Both the position numbers and the translations under genes were made by a program. The notes beneath the pieces were generated by a model that had not been told where the DNA came from, ran no database searches, and saw nothing but the letters and a program-made list of their open reading frames with translations. Positions 20,229-29,921 of a stretch of 49,756 nt of DNA are shown here, one piece after another. Numbering within the stretch: position 1 is the stretch's first letter; every line of letters begins with the position of its first letter. The stretch is from Ferrithrix thermotolerans DSM 19514 (lineage in GTDB: Bacteria; Actinomycetota; Acidimicrobiia; Acidimicrobiales; Acidimicrobiaceae), in the NCBI RefSeq assembly GCF_900128965.1, contig NZ_FQUL01000015.1, positions 1 to 49,756 of the forward strand. Reading direction: 5' to 3'.

Positions 20229-21515
20229 TTAGATATCGTTACGAACGAGGTCCTCTAGCGTCTCACGCCTTACGACGACGCGATATCCACTTTGATCAAC
20301 AAATATAACAGCCGGGCGCGTAACCTTGTTGTAGTTTGAACTCATTGAGAACCCGTAAGCTCCGGTCACCGGAGTCACTATCAGCTCCCCCACCGAGATA
20401 TCGGAGGGTAGCTTCGCGTCTCTTACAACCACATCGCCCGACTCGCAGTGCTTACCTGCAACCGAAAACCTTGTGTCGTGACTGTCGAACAGGCGTTTAG
20501 CTGCCAGCGCTTCATAGCCACTGCCGTATAGTACCGGCCTAGGGTTGTCACTCATACCACCATCTACGGAGATATAGTCTCTAACCCCGGGGATCCTCTT
20601 GATCGTACCTACCTCATAAAGTGTCAACCCGGCAGTCGCTACAATCGAACGGCCCGGTTCTATCACGAGAGATCTGCCCTTTGAAAGTCCGCTACGTCTT
20701 CCGGCATCGTCTATCACCTGCACCCACTCTTTGATCGAAGGTGCCCTCTCGTCTCTAAGATAGGCCACGCCAAGACCGCCTCCTAAGATAACATCCTCCA
20801 CCTCGACGCCGGCAAGAAAGGTGCTTAAGACCTCGACCTCCTGTCGGAAGGAACTGAGCGAGAAGATCTGCGAACCGATGTGTGCGTGAACGGCTATCAT
20901 GTCGAACTTTGGTGACCTCGACAACATCGATATCGCAGTCGCTGCGTCACCGTTTTGCACGTTGAACCCAAACTTCGAGTCGTCCTGACCGGTACGAATG
21001 AACTCATGGGTATGTGCCTCAATTCCAGGAGTAATGCGTACGCCCACACGGAGCGGAAAGGTAGCAAGTTTTTCTAATCTCTCGATCTCGTCGAATGAGT
21101 CGACAACGATGAGCCCCACCTTCTGTTCAACGGCAAACCTAAGTTCTGTGAGAGACTTGTTGTTTCCATGGAATACGATCTTTGATGGATCCACGCCGCC
21201 CGATAGGGCGACGTATATCTCACCCATTGAGGCTGCGTCTAGGTGTATCTCTTCATCTGCGACTATCTCTGCCATAGCTTTACAAAAAAAGGCCTTCGCA
21301 GCGTATGCTATCTTTCCCGAGAAGTTTTTCTTGGCCTCTTGAAACCTCGACCTTATTTGTTGCTCGTCGTAAACGAAAAGTGGGGTAGCCATCTCTTGCG
21401 CCAGTTCGGTAACCGATAAGCCATGAATTAGCAACTCCCCTCGACTATCCACCCCCGCTCCGTCAGGAAATAGGTGCCAAGGAACAGCCCTTGGACCATG
21501 ACTCGAGCTATCCAT
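20229..21515 (-). CDS. lysA: Diaminopimelate decarboxylase
   Basis: A PLP enzyme (alanine racemase-type barrel) that makes lysine from meso-diaminopimelate. The PLP lysine is in KIAYAAKAFFCKAM; HAHIGSQIF and the substrate-site cysteine motif KHCESGDVVV are present. At 428 residues it is normal. It lies directly after argS, with the argS end supplying its ribosome site. Its presence shows the cell can make meso-DAP, which bears on the MurE specificity question noted elsewhere. Confidence 0.95.
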   Translation of the reverse strand: MDSSSHGPRAVPWHLFPDGAGVDSRGELLIHGLSVTELAQEMATPLFVYDEQQIRSRFQEAKKNFSGKIAYAAKAFFCKAMAEIVADEEIHLDAASMGEIYVALSGGVDPSKIVFHGNNKSLTELRFAVEQKVGLIVVDSFDEIERLEKLATFPLRVGVRITPGIEAHTHEFIRTGQDDSKFGFNVQNGDAATAISMLSRSPKFDMIAVHAHIGSQIFSLSSFRQEVEVLSTFLAGVEVEDVILGGGLGVAYLRDERAPSIKEWVQVIDDAGRRSGLSKGRSLVIEPGRSIVATAGLTLYEVGTIKRIPGVRDYISVDGGMSDNPRPVLYGSGYEALAAKRLFDSHDTRFSVAGKHCESGDVVVRDAKLPSDISVGELIVTPVTGAYGFSMSSNYNKVTRPAVIFVDQSGYRVVVRRETLEDLVRNDI

Positions 21516-23141
21516 CTACATCTCCTCCACGGCCTCGGCACCTACTAGGTCTAAGCCAACCCTCAGGGCAATCTGAGTTGCTCTGACAAGTGCCAGTCTC
21601 GAAGTGGCCAAAGTGAGGTCTACCCCCTCTGCTAATACAGGACAGTCGTGGTAAAAGCCATGGAAACTTGCGGCTAAGGCCTTTAGCCATGTCGCCACTT
21701 TGTGCGGAGCCCGCTCCCTAGCTGCCACCTCGACGACCTCCGGAAGCATGGTTATATCTTTCATGAGCCTTATCTCCCGAGGGTGTGACAGAGGTGAAAG
21801 GTTCACTTCTAATGACGCATCGAGCGTCAGACCTCGTTCAGACGCGTTTTTCAACAACGAGAAAATTCGGGCATGGGCGTACTGAACATAGAAAGCCGGA
21901 TTTTCCATCGAGCGCTCAACTGCTTTATTCAAATCCAAAACCGTTGCTTTGTCTAAAGAAGAAGAAAGACAGAGAATTCTTGTAGCTGAGACTCCTATCT
22001 TTTCAACTACAAAAGATAGGGGGATCGACGTGCCTGCTCTTTTGGACATCTTGACCACTTCATTTGACTCCATCACCGAGACCATCTGACCAAGAAGTAT
22101 CTCAAGCCGACTTGGATCGATCCCCAACGCTTTCATAGCCGCTTTTTGGGAGGCAACTTGACCATGATGGTCCGCTCCAAATATGTCTATCACCCGATCG
22201 AAGTGCCTCACTAGAAACTTGTTGCGATGATAGGCAATATCTCCGGCCAGATAAGTGAAGTCGCCGTTGGACTTTCTCAACACCCTGTCGCGTGCATCTC
22301 CAAGTTCAGTCGACTTCAACCACAGAGCTCCGTCGTTCTCGTAGACGTACCCCTTAGAATCAAGCTCAGCGATCGTCTCTTCCACTGCGCCGGACTCCTC
22401 GATCGAGGCTTGGGAGTACCATACGTCGAAGTGCACCCCAAAACTCTCCAAAGACTGCTTTATCTCACTTATAATCACAGAGGCCGCCCACCTGCCCGCA
22501 GCCTCATCTTCAAGTTCGCCTTCGTATCGATTAGCCAGGTCAACAACGTAGCGCCCTTGATAACCGTCTTCAGGTGGGCTGGTTCCCGCCTTACGCGACA
22601 GTATCGATCTCCCAAGACTACGTATCTGCCCACCGGTATCATTGACGTAGTACTCCTTTGAGACGTCGTAACCACAACGCTTAAGTACCCTCGAGAGTGC
22701 ATCACCGTACGCCGCCCACCAGCCATTCCCGATATGCAAGGGGCCAGTAGGGTTTGCGGAGACGAACTCTACCTGTACCTTTTCATCTTTTCCGAGATCG
22801 CTCCTCGCAAAGTTCTCCTCCTTCTCTGCAAGCACCTCAACGATCTGGCTGTATAGATGCGACGGCTTCATATAAAAGTTGATAAATCCAGGACCTGCGA
22901 TCTCGTAGGACTGTACGTGAGGAAACTCAGCGAACGCTTTGGTGCCGATTACCTGATTGGCAAGATCTCTTGGGCTTTTGCTCATTTTCTTGAAGGTTAC
23001 TAAGGCTGCATTTGTAGAGAAGTCTCCAAAGGAGTCCACTTGGGGACGCTCAACTGCAAATTCAACGCCTTCGAGATCCACGCCAATCTCACTTAGAGCA
23101 GCCTCAACAAGAGCATGAAGCTGGAGCTCCCACCGTAACAT
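21516..23141 (-). CDS. argS: Arginyl-tRNA synthetase
   Basis: A class I synthetase that charges tRNA-Arg. The HIGH-like motif is ANPTGPLHIGNGWWAAYG and the KMSKS-like motif is VVKMSKRAGTSI; the N-terminal Add-1 domain and the C-terminal DALR anticodon-binding domain (from YVQYAHARIFSLL) are present. ATG at 23141 is strongly preferred to the open frame's start at 23183 because AAGGAGGAGAG sits directly before it; this gives 541 residues. A tRNA-Arg gene lies about 420 bases away on the other strand. It heads the long minus-strand gene run. Confidence 0.95.
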   Translation of the reverse strand: MLRWELQLHALVEAALSEIGVDLEGVEFAVERPQVDSFGDFSTNAALVTFKKMSKSPRDLANQVIGTKAFAEFPHVQSYEIAGPGFINFYMKPSHLYSQIVEVLAEKEENFARSDLGKDEKVQVEFVSANPTGPLHIGNGWWAAYGDALSRVLKRCGYDVSKEYYVNDTGGQIRSLGRSILSRKAGTSPPEDGYQGRYVVDLANRYEGELEDEAAGRWAASVIISEIKQSLESFGVHFDVWYSQASIEESGAVEETIAELDSKGYVYENDGALWLKSTELGDARDRVLRKSNGDFTYLAGDIAYHRNKFLVRHFDRVIDIFGADHHGQVASQKAAMKALGIDPSRLEILLGQMVSVMESNEVVKMSKRAGTSIPLSFVVEKIGVSATRILCLSSSLDKATVLDLNKAVERSMENPAFYVQYAHARIFSLLKNASERGLTLDASLEVNLSPLSHPREIRLMKDITMLPEVVEVAARERAPHKVATWLKALAASFHGFYHDCPVLAEGVDLTLATSRLALVRATQIALRVGLDLVGAEAVEEM

Positions 23142-23183
23142 CTCTCCTCCTTGCCAAAGCCTTTGGGTGCAACTTTTGCACAT

Positions 23184-23559
23184 AGCCTAAAGCCCCGGGG
23201 TCGTGAATCTGACAAGAGGACCACTTAGCCTGAGCGATCCGTAACAAGCCGGCTTACAAATCCATGAATCTGTCGTTCTAAACTGGTGAGCTGGGGGAGC
23301 TCGTGTAGCTGAACGACACCGAGATCCACATCTACTCACCGACAAGCGGCGTATTCGATCTTTGAAGGAGACTCGCTCCTAGCTAAGTGCACGACGTAGA
23401 CCGGAGACGCTATAGCCGAAGATCAGCTCCGCAAAACCGTCAACCTTCTTAGGAGGGACTCTTTGACGGACATCCACTGAGGGCGGACGGGACCACTAGA
23501 TCTTTACAAGTAGATACAATCCCCGATATCGTCCATCAAACAGCTAGACTGACCATAAA
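23184..23559. other. Gene-poor spacer between argS and the tRNA
   Basis: No convincing gene. One short minus-strand frame ending at 23225 (about 37 codons from a GTG) has a coherent composition but no ribosome site I trust. CCGTCAA near 23438 and TTGACGG near 23463 form an inverted repeat. TACAAT at about 23513-23518 could be the -10 of the promoter for the tRNA, but a good -35 is not seen. The argS promoter should also be here. Confidence 0.4.
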
Positions 23560-23631
23560 GCCCTCGTAGCTCAGCGGATAGAGCACTGGCCTCCGGAGCC
23601 AGGTGCGCAGGTTCGAGTCCTGCCGAGGGCG
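23560..23631 (+). tRNA. tRNA-Arg (anticodon CCG)
   Basis: A 72-base cloverleaf. The acceptor arm GCCCTCG pairs with CGAGGGC, the D arm is GCTC/GAGC, the anticodon arm CTGGC-CTCCGGA-GCCAG presents CCG, and the T arm GCAGG-TTCGAGT-CCTGC is perfect. The discriminator is G and the CCA tail is not encoded. It reads CGG arginine codons. Its synthetase gene argS is nearby on the opposite strand. Confidence 0.97.
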
Positions 23632-24255
23632 CAGCACGTAGGATCGGTTCGTGCGACGTTAGAGCCCTTTAGAGCCAAAGACTCTGGGCAATTCGCAACC
23701 ACCTTCAACTAGTAATGTTGATGCTGACATCTAGTAAGCATCCTTAGACCAAACTCCCCGTTGCTTTACCCCAAGGAAGTTACGTGACTTGCTCTTTCTT
23801 ATCTGCAGCAGCAGTCTTAGTCCAAAGATACCCCTTCTCGAAAAGCCGCACCCATGGAGGTGGTTACCGAGGTCACGACTGGGTAGGTGGTCGAAAGTAG
23901 CAACAAGATAACATTCGACCTTGCGAACTTCTCCAAATCCGAGCTGGGGTTCGCTTCTGTTCCGCATGGATCGCCCACAGCTGCACCTTCTGGATGTTGC
24001 TCAGGTAAAAGATATTAGAAATATCAGCATCTCCAATGCGACTCCCAGCACCCAAACCCCTAATCGTCCGTCGAAAGCTTCGTTACATCTACCTTTACTC
24101 TTCTTAGATTCGCCAGCAAGAATGCACCACTTTGTAAGTAAGTTGCGATGCAGCTGTAAGAATTTACTAAGTGTTGAAGTCCTCATACATAGGGATGTTC
24201 TGTGGCTAGTAAGGTAGTGTGCGAAGCGTTCACCATATGAGTACCTTGGAGTAGT
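23632..24255. other. 624-base stretch without a recognisable gene, tRNA to murE
   Basis: I see no gene I can support. A minus-strand frame at 23731-23967 (78 codons) is basic and Leu/Arg-rich but matches nothing I know and has no clear ribosome site; it may be chance or a remnant. The murE promoter is expected in the last 100 bases, but no strong -35/-10 pair stands out. Sequence just 3' of a tRNA is a common integration hotspot, though no duplicated tRNA end is visible here. Confidence 0.4.
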
Positions 24256-25752
24256 GTGAGTCCCAAATTATCTGAGTTGCAGGCCCTTTTACCTACATCG
24301 CAGCTAAAGGGAGACGATGCAGTCTTTACAGACTTGACTCTCGATTCCCGGGAGGTAAAGTCAGGTTGGATGTTCTGTGCCACCAAAGGCTCAAAACACG
24401 ACGGGCACAGCTTCATCGCAGAAGCAACAAGAAACGGAGCAAGTGCTCTCATGGTCTCGCAAGTCGTTGACTCACCGTTGCCGCAACTAATCGTGCCGTC
24501 GGTACGCCTAGCTCTTGGCAAGGTTGCAGATTACACAAATGGCCATCCTTCGAGGTCGCTGAATCTCATTGGCGTCACAGGAACCAACGGGAAGACCACT
24601 ACTTCGTACCTTATAGAGTCGATACTAAGGGCAAGTGGCCACTCGACGGGACTGATAGGGACGATAGAGGCCAAGTACAAAGACTCAAGGCACCCATCCA
24701 TCCATACAACGCCGGAGGCTCCGGATCTCCACAGGTATCTAAAGGAGATGGTATCGGAAGGGATAGATTCAGTCGTGATGGAGGTGTCGTCACACGGCAT
24801 CGATCAACACCGGGTGGACTCTGCCCACTTCAGTGTCGCAGTATTCACCAACCTAAGTCCCGAACACCTGGACTATCACGGAACTATCGAACAGTACTAT
24901 TGGGCCAAGTCCCAGCTGTTTATAAAGTCAAGAAGCGAATCAGCAGTGGTGTGTGTAGACGATCAATGGGGCGAGCGCTTGGCAAGCCAGATTGAGATCC
25001 CAAGGATTACATTCGGTTACAACCCTAACGCCGACGTTAGAATCAGCGATGTAAGAGTGACTCCCGAGGGGACAGACCTTTTCATCAAAGGAATGGGCTA
25101 CAACAGCAACTTACACGTCCAAATCGTAGGTGCCTGCAACGCTCAAAACGCCGCAGCGGCCTACATCACCGGCAGACTACTTGGGGCTACTGACGCCGAG
25201 GCTCGTGACGGGATAGAGCAATGTAGCGGAGTCTCCGGTAGGTTCCAGCAGGTCTCTTTAGGACAAAACTTCTTAGTCGTCGTTGACTACGCACACACGC
25301 CGGACTCAATACGAGCTCTCATCCAAACCGCTCGGGAGATCATCGGTCCCGAGGGTAAGGTGACCCTTGTAGCCGGCGCTCGGGGACGAAGAGACAGAAT
25401 CAAGCGTCCGGAACTAGGCAGAGCTGCAGCTACAGCAGACCTTGCGATACTGACAACAGACAACCCCGGAGACGAAGATCCCGCTAACATCGTCAAACAA
25501 CTCGTAGCAGGCACCTTTGACATACCCAAAAAGCACATCCAGGTCGAGTTAGATCGCTCTCGGGCTATTAGACGAGCCATAGAGATCTCTGAAAAAGGTG
25601 ACGCCGTCTTGATCGTCGGTCGCGGCCATGAAGGATACTTTAGAGTGGGAAACAGCCAGATACGTCTAGATGACCGACAAGAGGCCGAAGAGGCGATTCG
25701 CATGAAACTTGGCCTTGTAGATGAAAACCCCCAGCCAAAGCCGCTCCTGTAG
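24256..25752 (+). CDS. murE: UDP-MurNAc-tripeptide synthetase (MurE)
   Basis: This Mur ligase adds the third residue of the peptidoglycan stem peptide in the cytoplasm. The ATP loop GVTGTNGKTTTSYLIE, the central YYWAKSQLFI (carbamylated Lys region) and the C-terminal domain with VDYAHTPDSI are clear. In the amino-acid site the family motif DNPR, whose Arg contacts meso-DAP, reads DNPG (in TTDNPGDEDP), while the second DAP-associated motif GRGHE is kept. Specificity is therefore uncertain. The GTG start has GGAG upstream; the protein has 498 residues. It is outside a dcw cluster, 34 bases ahead of a glycosyltransferase gene. Confidence 0.92.
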   Translation: MSPKLSELQALLPTSQLKGDDAVFTDLTLDSREVKSGWMFCATKGSKHDGHSFIAEATRNGASALMVSQVVDSPLPQLIVPSVRLALGKVADYTNGHPSRSLNLIGVTGTNGKTTTSYLIESILRASGHSTGLIGTIEAKYKDSRHPSIHTTPEAPDLHRYLKEMVSEGIDSVVMEVSSHGIDQHRVDSAHFSVAVFTNLSPEHLDYHGTIEQYYWAKSQLFIKSRSESAVVCVDDQWGERLASQIEIPRITFGYNPNADVRISDVRVTPEGTDLFIKGMGYNSNLHVQIVGACNAQNAAAAYITGRLLGATDAEARDGIEQCSGVSGRFQQVSLGQNFLVVVDYAHTPDSIRALIQTAREIIGPEGKVTLVAGARGRRDRIKRPELGRAAATADLAILTTDNPGDEDPANIVKQLVAGTFDIPKKHIQVELDRSRAIRRAIEISEKGDAVLIVGRGHEGYFRVGNSQIRLDDRQEAEEAIRMKLGLVDENPQPKPLL

Positions 25753-25785
25753 AGTACCTATATCGAAGAAAGGAGTCAAAGGCCC

Positions 25786-26685
25786 ATGTTGTCAGGGGAA
25801 CAGATAACAGTAGTAATTACCGCCTACAACTCACAAGAAACCATATCTAGAGCAATAGACTCCGTGCTCGATCAGACCGTGCAACCCAAGGAGATAATAG
25901 TTGTAGACGATGGATCAACGGACGCTACAGCACAAATTCTTTTGAGCTTTGACGACAAAATAAGAGTCATATCCCAGAGAAATCAGGGTCCATCTGCGGC
26001 AAGGAACACAGGGATCAAGGCCGCTAAGACAACATGGATAGCTCTGCTCGACGGAGATGACCTTTGGCATCGAGAGAAACTCCAAAGGCAGATAAAAGCT
26101 CTTGAATGTACAGATGAACTGGATTTAATCGCCTCGTCCTGGAGCAGGACTCCCCCAGATCCGGGACCTTTTACATGCACACTTACCCGACTGTCCTACA
26201 TATCGTTATTGATAATGAATAGATTTCAAACCTCGACTGTCCTAGTTAAAAAGGCTTCAATCGAAGAACACGGGGGGTTTAATCCGTCTTTAGACACAGT
26301 CGAGGACTGGGCGATGTGGCTGAAGCTCTCTTCCTCAAAGCGACTTGCGATACTCGAACAGCCTCTCGTCCTTTATCGAGATAACCCTACAGGAGTATCG
26401 AAAGACCTGAACGAGTTCTTCAAAAAGACCGTGCTTCTCATAGATCAAGAGGCCTCCCAAGGACTCCTGAACACCGACCTCTTCAACAAAGTTGCAGCCT
26501 GGCACTATCTCAGGATCGCTGCCAACATGGGACTAACAAAACAGTATCAAAGTGCTCTACAGGTGGTCCTCGCCCTATATCGCTCCAAGTATCGAGCTAA
26601 CGCATTCCCCGCAGCAAGAGACTACCTAGCACCCTTTTTAATCTCACGCCTCCGCCGCCGAAAGCTTGTTGGCTCCTCACAATGA
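25786..26685 (+). CDS. Glycosyltransferase family 2
   Basis: A GT-A fold inverting glycosyltransferase. The N-terminal strand TVVITAYNSQETISRAIDSVL, the VVDDGSTDATAQIL motif and the DGDD metal site (ALLDGDDLW) are visible; the later EDWAMWLKLS block is typical of GT2. No membrane helices, so it is cytoplasmic or peripheral. The acceptor is unknown; the neighbouring murE and the distant wecA suggest cell-envelope glycans. ATG start with AAAGGAG a little far upstream (about 11 bases). 299 residues. Confidence 0.85.
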   Translation: MLSGEQITVVITAYNSQETISRAIDSVLDQTVQPKEIIVVDDGSTDATAQILLSFDDKIRVISQRNQGPSAARNTGIKAAKTTWIALLDGDDLWHREKLQRQIKALECTDELDLIASSWSRTPPDPGPFTCTLTRLSYISLLIMNRFQTSTVLVKKASIEEHGGFNPSLDTVEDWAMWLKLSSSKRLAILEQPLVLYRDNPTGVSKDLNEFFKKTVLLIDQEASQGLLNTDLFNKVAAWHYLRIAANMGLTKQYQSALQVVLALYRSKYRANAFPAARDYLAPFLISRLRRRKLVGSSQ

Positions 26686-26711
26686 GAATCGCGCAACGCA
26701 AGTAGTCAATC

Positions 26712-27329
26712 TCACTTCTCTTTGGAGAACTCTCTGAGATATCTGTACAGAAAATACAGCCCAATAGTTGCAACTATGGCCACAAACACTATCACCCCGG
26801 TGGTACCAGCGGTCTTTTCCACCGCAGCGAAGGACGTACCCGCTGTGTAACCAAGATATGAGTACAAGACGGCCCAGCCAACCCCACCTATAATATTTGC
26901 AACAGCAAACTTGCGATAGGGCATCTCAGACATACCAGCGACACCAGGCACCAACACCCTCAGGACGGTGGTAAAGCGTCCAACAACTACACCTATTACT
27001 CCCCTTTTCGCTATAAACTCGGTGACCTGATGAACCCGCTTTGGCTTTACAAGGCGTCCGGAGGCCTTCTCGAGAATCCGGTGTCCAAATTTCTTTCCTA
27101 CAAAATATCCCACGCTATCACCCAGGACAGCTCCTAGGGAGGCTACGGTCATCACCAACCATAATGGGAACTTATGCTCATAAGCCAACACCCCACCAAG
27201 GATAACTGCCGTTTCACCTGGGAAGATAAATCCTAAAAAGACCGATGCCTCAAGAGCTGGAAGGAGAAATATCATTGCCAACGCAAAGGGCGGAGGAAGA
27301 TTTAGGATGGCTTTAGTCAAAAAGGACAT
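26712..27329 (-). CDS. DedA-family membrane protein
   Basis: A 205-residue SNARE-associated/DedA protein. Hallmarks are EASVFLGFIFPGETAVILGG near the N-terminus, GDSVGYFVGKKFG and the amphipathic GRFTTVLRVLVPGVAGMSEMPYRKF block. Family members are lipid flippases or transporters linked to envelope homeostasis, including undecaprenyl-phosphate recycling in some cases. There are about five hydrophobic segments. ATG start; it is convergent with the glycosyltransferase and divergent from tatA. The substrate cannot be told from sequence. Confidence 0.85.
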   Translation of the reverse strand: MSFLTKAILNLPPPFALAMIFLLPALEASVFLGFIFPGETAVILGGVLAYEHKFPLWLVMTVASLGAVLGDSVGYFVGKKFGHRILEKASGRLVKPKRVHQVTEFIAKRGVIGVVVGRFTTVLRVLVPGVAGMSEMPYRKFAVANIIGGVGWAVLYSYLGYTAGTSFAAVEKTAGTTGVIVFVAIVATIGLYFLYRYLREFSKEK

Positions 27330-27384
27330 TACTATAACATAGAGGAGATTGAGGGCGAATCAATTCCACTCTAAGGAGGGTCAG

Positions 27385-27600
27385 ATGATTTTTGGAGAGC
27401 TATTCAGCCCTACAGATCTCGCAGTTGTCGTAATAGTAGTTCTTCTGCTCTTTGGCGGCAAGAAACTTCCCCAGCTGGCTAGATCTCTAGGTACCGCTTC
27501 ATCGGAGTTCAAAAAGGGTTTAGAGGAGACTCAAAAGCCAGGGGATAAGGGTACAAGCCAGACGAATGGCGACTCTAACCCCACAGTCAAAGACTCTTAG
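27385..27600 (+). CDS. tatA: Sec-independent translocase protein TatA
   Basis: The pore-forming subunit of the twin-arginine translocase. One N-terminal membrane helix (residues ~9-21, DLAVVVIVVLLLFGG), the KKLPQLARSLG amphipathic helix with the conserved FGxxKLP motif, and a short charged tail are all present. ATG at 27385 is preferred because AAGGAGGG precedes it; 71 residues. The Rieske protein encoded nearby carries a Tat-type RR motif, a plausible client. It is a single-gene unit ending in a strong terminator. Confidence 0.92.
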   Translation: MIFGELFSPTDLAVVVIVVLLLFGGKKLPQLARSLGTASSEFKKGLEETQKPGDKGTSQTNGDSNPTVKDS

Positions 27601-27648
27601 ATCTCCAACCTGTGTTTGAGAACTAGTAAGTCAATGTACAACATGAAT

Positions 27649-27681
27649 AATCGCAGAGTTCCATTTGACTCTGCGATTTTT
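27649..27681 (+). terminator. Intrinsic terminator after tatA
   Basis: An 11-base perfect stem, AATCGCAGAGT with ACTCTGCGATT, around an 8-base loop, followed by TTTTT. It lies about 50 bases after the tatA stop and is the clearest terminator in the window. Confidence 0.85.
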
Positions 27682-27728
27682 CATTTCCGTAGCTCATATT
27701 TTTTTTTACTCGTCCACTACGGATACGC

Positions 27729-27767
27729 TTAGGGGAGCCTCCTGACCCAAGTCGCAGGCTCCCCTAA
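27729..27767. terminator. Strong hairpin between tatA and ctaF
   Basis: TTAGGGGAGCCT and AGGCTCCCCTAA form a 12-base perfect stem around a 15-base loop. It lies 44 bases after the end of ctaF on the minus strand, so it probably marks the 3' end of the respiratory operon. There is no T-run on either side, so it may act as a mRNA-stabilising end or need Rho. Confidence 0.5.
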
Positions 27768-27810
27768 ATCACAGGCCCTTGCCCAATAGAACTAGGAAGA
27801 AAACAGGGAA

Positions 27811-28209
27811 TTAGCGATGCGCCATCGCCTTGGGCTTTGATGACAGCGTTCCGCCGATCGCTGCAGAGATCACAAATCCCATACCAATCACCGCCGTCCA
27901 CGCTCCAAAGACGAAGGCGAGGGCGGTAAGGAACACACCAATACCCAAGACGAAAGGCCATATTGTGTACGACGGAAAGTATCCAACCGCTCCCTCGATC
28001 TCTTCCAACGATACGTCTTCTCGATCCTCCGGTCTGGGAGACATCCTCCTCGACCACCATCCTAGGTACAGACCGGGCATGATACCAAGCAGCGCACTAG
28101 CGACTAGGAAGATCGAGTTTCCTGAGTCTCCGCTCCAGAGGAAGTATATTACGACAACTAGGACGAAGAAAACCCCCACACCTACGTAGATTCGAGACTC
28201 CAGCTTCAT
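27811..28209 (-). CDS. ctaF: Cytochrome c oxidase subunit IV, actinobacterial type
   Basis: A 132-residue membrane protein with four hydrophobic segments ([62 protein letters not shown] and [16 protein letters not shown]). It starts MKLESRIY and contains [14 protein letters not shown], matching the small fourth subunit found in actinobacterial aa3 oxidases. ATG overlaps the ctaD stop (ATGA), so it is coupled to subunit I. It is the last gene of the operon. Confidence 0.85.
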   Translation of the reverse strand: MKLESRIYVGVGVFFVLVVVIYFLWSGDSGNSIFLVASALLGIMPGLYLGWWSRRMSPRPEDREDVSLEEIEGAVGYFPSYTIWPFVLGIGVFLTALAFVFGAWTAVIGMGFVISAAIGGTLSSKPKAMAHR

Positions 28210-29915
28210 AACGCTGCCTCCCGCTCCTTTGACTTCTTACGGGCTAACTCTTCCTGATGCGCCTTCCAGTCCGCATGCTCTGGGTGATTCATATCCCAGG
28301 TCGGCCTGAGAGACCGTATAGGGGGAAGCTTGTGAAAGTTGTGGGAGGGAGGCGGTGATGAGGTCGCCCACTCAAGAGTGTGGCCATCCCAAGGATTATC
28401 GCCAGCCGGGATCGGCTTACGCCATGAGATCCAGAAGTTGTAGAGGAACACAACGAAGGCAATAGCCGTTACGTAAGCGCCGACAGTCGAGACCTTGTTG
28501 AGGAAGGTGAACCCATCGGAGGGACCATACTCAGCGATCCGCCGTGGCATACCCCTTAGGCCAAGGAGGTATTGAGGAAGAAACGTAATGTTAAATCCTA
28601 TGAAGGTTAGCCAGAAGTGCCACTTACCGAGGCTCTCACGGTACATCCTCCCGGTTAGCTTTGGATACCAGTAGTAAAAGCCAGCAAAGCCAGCAAAGAC
28701 CGCCGAACCAAAGAGAACCTGATGGAAGTGGGCTACAACAAAGTAAGTGTCGTGCGTGTAAAAGTCAATTGGCGGTGATGCCAACATAACGCCCGTTATA
28801 CCACCCATGGTAAAGGCAACGATGAAACCTATTGCAAATATCAGAGGAGTCTTGAAGTCAAGATTTCCCCTCCATATGGTTCCTATCCACGTGAAGATCT
28901 TTATACCGGTTGGAACTGCGATCAAAAGGCTCATTGCTGAGAAGAACGGTAGGAGAACAGTACCGGTGGTAAACATGTGATGAGCCCAAACACCGGTGGA
29001 GAGACCTGCAATTGCTAGAGTTGCAAACACAAGACCCTTGTATCCAAAGACCGGCTTCTTAGAGAACACCGGAAGGACCTCCGTGATGATTCCGAAGTAC
29101 GGAAGAGCCAAGATGTACACCTCCGGATGTCCGAAGAACCAGAACAGGTTCTGCCATAGTACTGGAACCCCTCCACCTTTAACAGAGAATATGTGGGTTC
29201 CAAAATGGCGGTCAGCGTACAACATTACCAAAGCCGCCGTGAGGACAGGGAAGGAAATCAAGATCAAAATTCCTGTAACAAGCATGTTCCAGGTGAACAC
29301 TGGCATACGGAACATCGTTAGACCCGGCGCTCGCAAATAAAATATGGTAGTCACCAAGTTAACCGCTGTAAAGATACCCGAGAAACCAACTAGCGCAACA
29401 GAGACGATCCAAAGATCAGGACCGGCTCCCGGCGAGTAGGTTGAGTCGGACAAAGGAGCGTATGCAACCCAACCAAACGCCGCTGCTCCAGATGCTGTCA
29501 AGAATCCCAGCAACATTGTGACCGATCCAGTAAGGAAAAGCCAATAGGACAGCGCGTTTAACCTTGGAAACGCCATATCCGGTGCTCCAATTTGAAGCGG
29601 AACTAAGAAGTTGGCAAAACCTCCAAACACGAAGGGTCCTGCAAAGATATAAAGCATTATTGATCCGTGGATCGTAAATAACTCATTGTATGTTTGCGGG
29701 GACACGAAGTGATTGTTAGGTGCAAATAGCTGAGTCCTGATCAGCTCAGCCATAAGACCCGCAATGAAGAAGAATACCAAGGCCGTATACATATAGTTTT
29801 TCCCGATCACCTTGTGATCGGTGCTGGTGACCCATTTGTAGATACCCGAAGGTTCTGAACCGTGGTTCGGAGGATGGGACTCCAGTTCCTCCATTCTCTC
29901 AGGTGCAATAGTCAT
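28206..29915 (-). CDS. ctaD: Cytochrome c oxidase subunit I (aa3 type)
   Basis: The catalytic subunit that reduces oxygen to water and pumps protons. Haem and copper ligands are visible: [12 protein letters not shown] (low-spin haem), [13 protein letters not shown] (CuB and the cross-linked Tyr, A-family), [10 protein letters not shown] (CuB) and [11 protein letters not shown] (both haems). The Glu in HPEVY places it in the A1 group. Twelve membrane helices are expected in its 569 residues. ATG start, six bases after ctaC ends. The hydrophilic C-terminus is usual for actinobacteria. Confidence 0.97.
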   Translation of the reverse strand: MTIAPERMEELESHPPNHGSEPSGIYKWVTSTDHKVIGKNYMYTALVFFFIAGLMAELIRTQLFAPNNHFVSPQTYNELFTIHGSIMLYIFAGPFVFGGFANFLVPLQIGAPDMAFPRLNALSYWLFLTGSVTMLLGFLTASGAAAFGWVAYAPLSDSTYSPGAGPDLWIVSVALVGFSGIFTAVNLVTTIFYLRAPGLTMFRMPVFTWNMLVTGILILISFPVLTAALVMLYADRHFGTHIFSVKGGGVPVLWQNLFWFFGHPEVYILALPYFGIITEVLPVFSKKPVFGYKGLVFATLAIAGLSTGVWAHHMFTTGTVLLPFFSAMSLLIAVPTGIKIFTWIGTIWRGNLDFKTPLIFAIGFIVAFTMGGITGVMLASPPIDFYTHDTYFVVAHFHQVLFGSAVFAGFAGFYYWYPKLTGRMYRESLGKWHFWLTFIGFNITFLPQYLLGLRGMPRRIAEYGPSDGFTFLNKVSTVGAYVTAIAFVVFLYNFWISWRKPIPAGDNPWDGHTLEWATSSPPPSHNFHKLPPIRSLRPTWDMNHPEHADWKAHQEELARKKSKEREAAL

Positions 29916-29921
29916 ATCTAG

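Noticed and set aside
23731-23967. 78-codon minus-strand frame downstream of the tRNA
   Set aside because: Basic and coherent-looking, but no motif, no clear start and no partner; cannot be separated from chance.
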